Below are positions 4,231 to 6,085 of a DNA stretch of 6,085 nt, one piece after another. This stretch comes from Paludibacter sp. (lineage in GTDB: Bacteria; Bacteroidota; Bacteroidia; Bacteroidales; Paludibacteraceae): the NCBI GenBank assembly GCA_028748945.1, contig JAQTOL010000209.1:1-6085 (forward strand). The letters run 5' to 3'. The notes beneath the pieces were generated by a model. That model was not told where the DNA came from and ran no database searches. It was given only the letters and a program-made list of their open reading frames with translations. Numbering within the stretch: position 1 is the first letter of the stretch; the number at the start of each line of letters is the position of its first letter. The position numbers and the translations under genes were made by a program.

Positions 4231-6085
4231 ATGAGAAAAATTATTTATTTATTGTCCGTCTTTATTTGTTTGTCGGCAGGAACTGTTTCTGCAGAGAAAA
4301 AGGCTTTTAGCATTGATGATTTATATAAAATCAAAAACGTGGGGGCACCGGTAGTTTCTCCCGATGGCAAACATGTTGCATTTACGCTTACAAGTTACGA
4401 TTTGCCCAAAGGAAAATCAATGACTGATATTTACGTCATGGATCCGGATGGACAAAACAAAAAACAGATAACAGAAAACGGAAAAGGGAATTACAATCCG
4501 CTTTGGACCAACGATAGTAAGAGTATCTATTTTGTCTCGACCGAAAGCGGTTCGGCACAGGTTTACCTTTATACTTTCAATGACAACAAAACCACAAAAA
4601 TAACCGATTTTTCCATGGGTGTGTCCGATCCGGTACTTTCACCCGATAATAAACTGATTGCCTTTTCGTCGGAAGTATATCCTGAATGCGGAGCAGACAG
4701 TAAGAAAAATGCCGAAGCCGATTCGCTGGCAACACACGGTCCGGTTCAGGCTTACGTGGCCGATCATTTGTTGTACCGTCACTGGACGGATTATGCTGCC
4801 GGAAAGAATTCGCACATTCTCCTGTATAATACGGAAACAAAAAGCTATTCGGATTTAACGCCCGATAATTTTGTTTCGCCGGTATTTATGCTGGGCGGTG
4901 GGGTTGGTTTCAATTTTTCGCCCGACAGCAAAGAACTTTGTTATGTCTCCAATCATACCCAACATCCCGAAGCAACGACCAATGCCGATCTTTTTCTGGT
5001 TCCTGTTAGCGGAGGTGAGGCAGTCAATATCACCAAAACCAACGAAGCATGGGATGGTTCACCAACTTATTCACCCGATGGAAAATACATTGCTTACCGG
5101 AAACAACTTATTCCCGGATACGAATCGGATAAATTCAATATCGCTTTGTATAACAGACAAACCGGAGAATCAAAAATCATTACGGAGAAATTCGATAACT
5201 GGATTGATGATATCAAGTGGAATGCCGATTCAAAATCGATCTTTTTCACGGCTGAAGTTGTAGGTCGTCAACCGGTTTATAGTATTGATATTAACTCGGC
5301 AACTATAACACCGGTAAGCGGAGAAAAATCAATTTATAGTTTTGATTTTGATTCCAAAGGTTATCTGTATTATTCTGCCAGTACGATTGGCAAACCAACA
5401 GCTTTGTACCGTCAAAAAATAACAGACAACACAAAAGAAACAGAACTGACCACATTCAACAAAGAATTTGAAAATACGGTTGATGTTCGTCCCGCCGATA
5501 CCATGTGGGTGGCCGGAGCCGACGGAGTGAAGGTGGAAGTCTTTATTGTGAAACCTCATAATTTTGATCCGAATAAAAAATACCCGCTTGTTTTGAATGT
5601 ACACGGTGGTCCGCAGAGTCAGTGGATGAATTCATTCCGCGGTGACTGGCAGGTTTATCCGGGTGCGGGTTATGTGCTTGCATTTCCCAATCCTCACGGT
5701 TCTACCGGATACGGACAGGCATATACCCGTGAAATTTCGGGTGACTGGGGAGGAAAACCTTTCGAAGATTTGATGAAGGTGACCGATGCTCTTGCCAATC
5801 TTTCATACGTCGATTCGACCCGTATGGGTGCCATGGGTTGGTCGTATGGTGGATATATGATGAACTGGTTTCAGGCTAAAACGAAACGTTTCAAATGCCT
5901 GGCGTCCATGATGGGACTTTACGATTTGCGTTCCATGTGGGGAGCAACCGAAGAACTTTGGTTTCCGAATTTCGATCTGAATGGACAACCCTGGAACTCC
6001 GATTTATATAAGAAATTTTCACCATCGGAATATGTAAGTAATTTTGCCACTCCGGCTTTGATTATTACCGGACAGCTTGACTTCC
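4231..6085 (+). CDS. Exported S9 family serine peptidase, dipeptidyl-peptidase-5-like (3' truncated)
   Basis: 618 codons are visible and the frame runs off the window. An in-frame TGA at 4201-4203, with no ATG between, fixes the start at 4231. Residues 1-21 are a signal peptide (MRKIIYLLSVFICLSAGTVSA). Residues 30-420 form a beta-propeller whose blades show the repeating SPDGK-like turn at 43, 94, 137, 230, 281, 332 and 374. The alpha/beta-hydrolase domain starts near 431, with the oxyanion region HGGP at 458-461, the nucleophile S538 in GWSYGG (536-541), and the catalytic Asp D617 in ITGQLDF two residues before the edge. The catalytic His lies outside, so I expect about 680-700 residues in all. 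From memory, LYRHWTDY, ATEELWFPNFD and GQLDF line up with Porphyromonas gingivalis DPP5, which removes N-terminal dipeptides in the periplasm. That fits peptide scavenging, but other S9C exopeptidases are possible. It has its own promoter. Confidence 0.92.
   Translation, partial: MRKIIYLLSVFICLSAGTVSAEKKAFSIDDLYKIKNVGAPVVSPDGKHVAFTLTSYDLPKGKSMTDIYVMDPDGQNKKQITENGKGNYNPLWTNDSKSIYFVSTESGSAQVYLYTFNDNKTTKITDFSMGVSDPVLSPDNKLIAFSSEVYPECGADSKKNAEADSLATHGPVQAYVADHLLYRHWTDYAAGKNSHILLYNTETKSYSDLTPDNFVSPVFMLGGGVGFNFSPDSKELCYVSNHTQHPEATTNADLFLVPVSGGEAVNITKTNEAWDGSPTYSPDGKYIAYRKQLIPGYESDKFNIALYNRQTGESKIITEKFDNWIDDIKWNADSKSIFFTAEVVGRQPVYSIDINSATITPVSGEKSIYSFDFDSKGYLYYSASTIGKPTALYRQKITDNTKETELTTFNKEFENTVDVRPADTMWVAGADGVKVEVFIVKPHNFDPNKKYPLVLNVHGGPQSQWMNSFRGDWQVYPGAGYVLAFPNPHGSTGYGQAYTREISGDWGGKPFEDLMKVTDALANLSYVDSTRMGAMGWSYGGYMMNWFQAKTKRFKCLASMMGLYDLRSMWGATEELWFPNFDLNGQPWNSDLYKKFSPSEYVSNFATPALIITGQLDF

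Noticed and set aside
4577..5263. Open frames in other phases and on the - strand (4577-4840, 4658-4858, 4871-5263)
   Set aside because: They overlap the well-supported S9 peptidase, whose frame is open from 4231 to the edge with recognisable motifs throughout.

Overview
The window looks like ordinary chromosome from a member of the Bacteroidota, probably Bacteroidales-like. Three things point there. The secreted glycoside hydrolase ends in a type IX secretion (T9SS) sorting domain, a system confined to that phylum. The promoter before the last gene carries the phylum's TAnnTTTG -7 element. The starts have A/T-rich leaders without a clear Shine-Dalgarno sequence. I cannot name a genus.

Layout, all genes on the + strand: (1) 1-74, the last codons of an upstream gene, probably a YjgN/DUF898 membrane protein. 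Its stop overlaps the next start by one base. (2) 74-1138, a membrane-anchored M48 zinc metallopeptidase with an N-terminal beta-rich domain. (3) 1139-1291, an AT-rich spacer with a weak candidate promoter. (4) 1292-1795, a GNAT acetyltransferase of the RimJ/RimL type. (5) 1783-1817, five perfect tandem copies of the heptamer AATTAAT, covering the GNAT stop and the approach to the next start. (6) 1821-3788, a secreted GH5 glycanase made of signal peptide, GH5 barrel, CBM11-like beta-sandwich and T9SS domain. (7) 3789-4230, a 442-bp non-coding gap. Most of it is a 196-bp nested inverted-repeat element (3836-4031) built from GCTCC-n-GGAGC palindromes and probably containing terminator-like hairpins; a good Bacteroidota promoter follows. 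(8) 4231-6085, an exported S9 prolyl-oligopeptidase-type serine peptidase resembling dipeptidyl peptidase 5, cut off by the window edge at its catalytic Asp.

Functionally this is a patchwork, not one pathway. YjgN plus M48 is a plausible membrane pair. GNAT and GH5 lie 25 bp apart and may share a transcript, but nothing links their chemistry. The S9 peptidase has its own promoter and fits envelope peptide breakdown. I see no defence system, CRISPR array, tRNA/rRNA, transposase or phage gene. The least ordinary item is the composite palindromic repeat at 3836-4031, which looks like a REP/MITE-type mobile or regulatory element without its own transposase.
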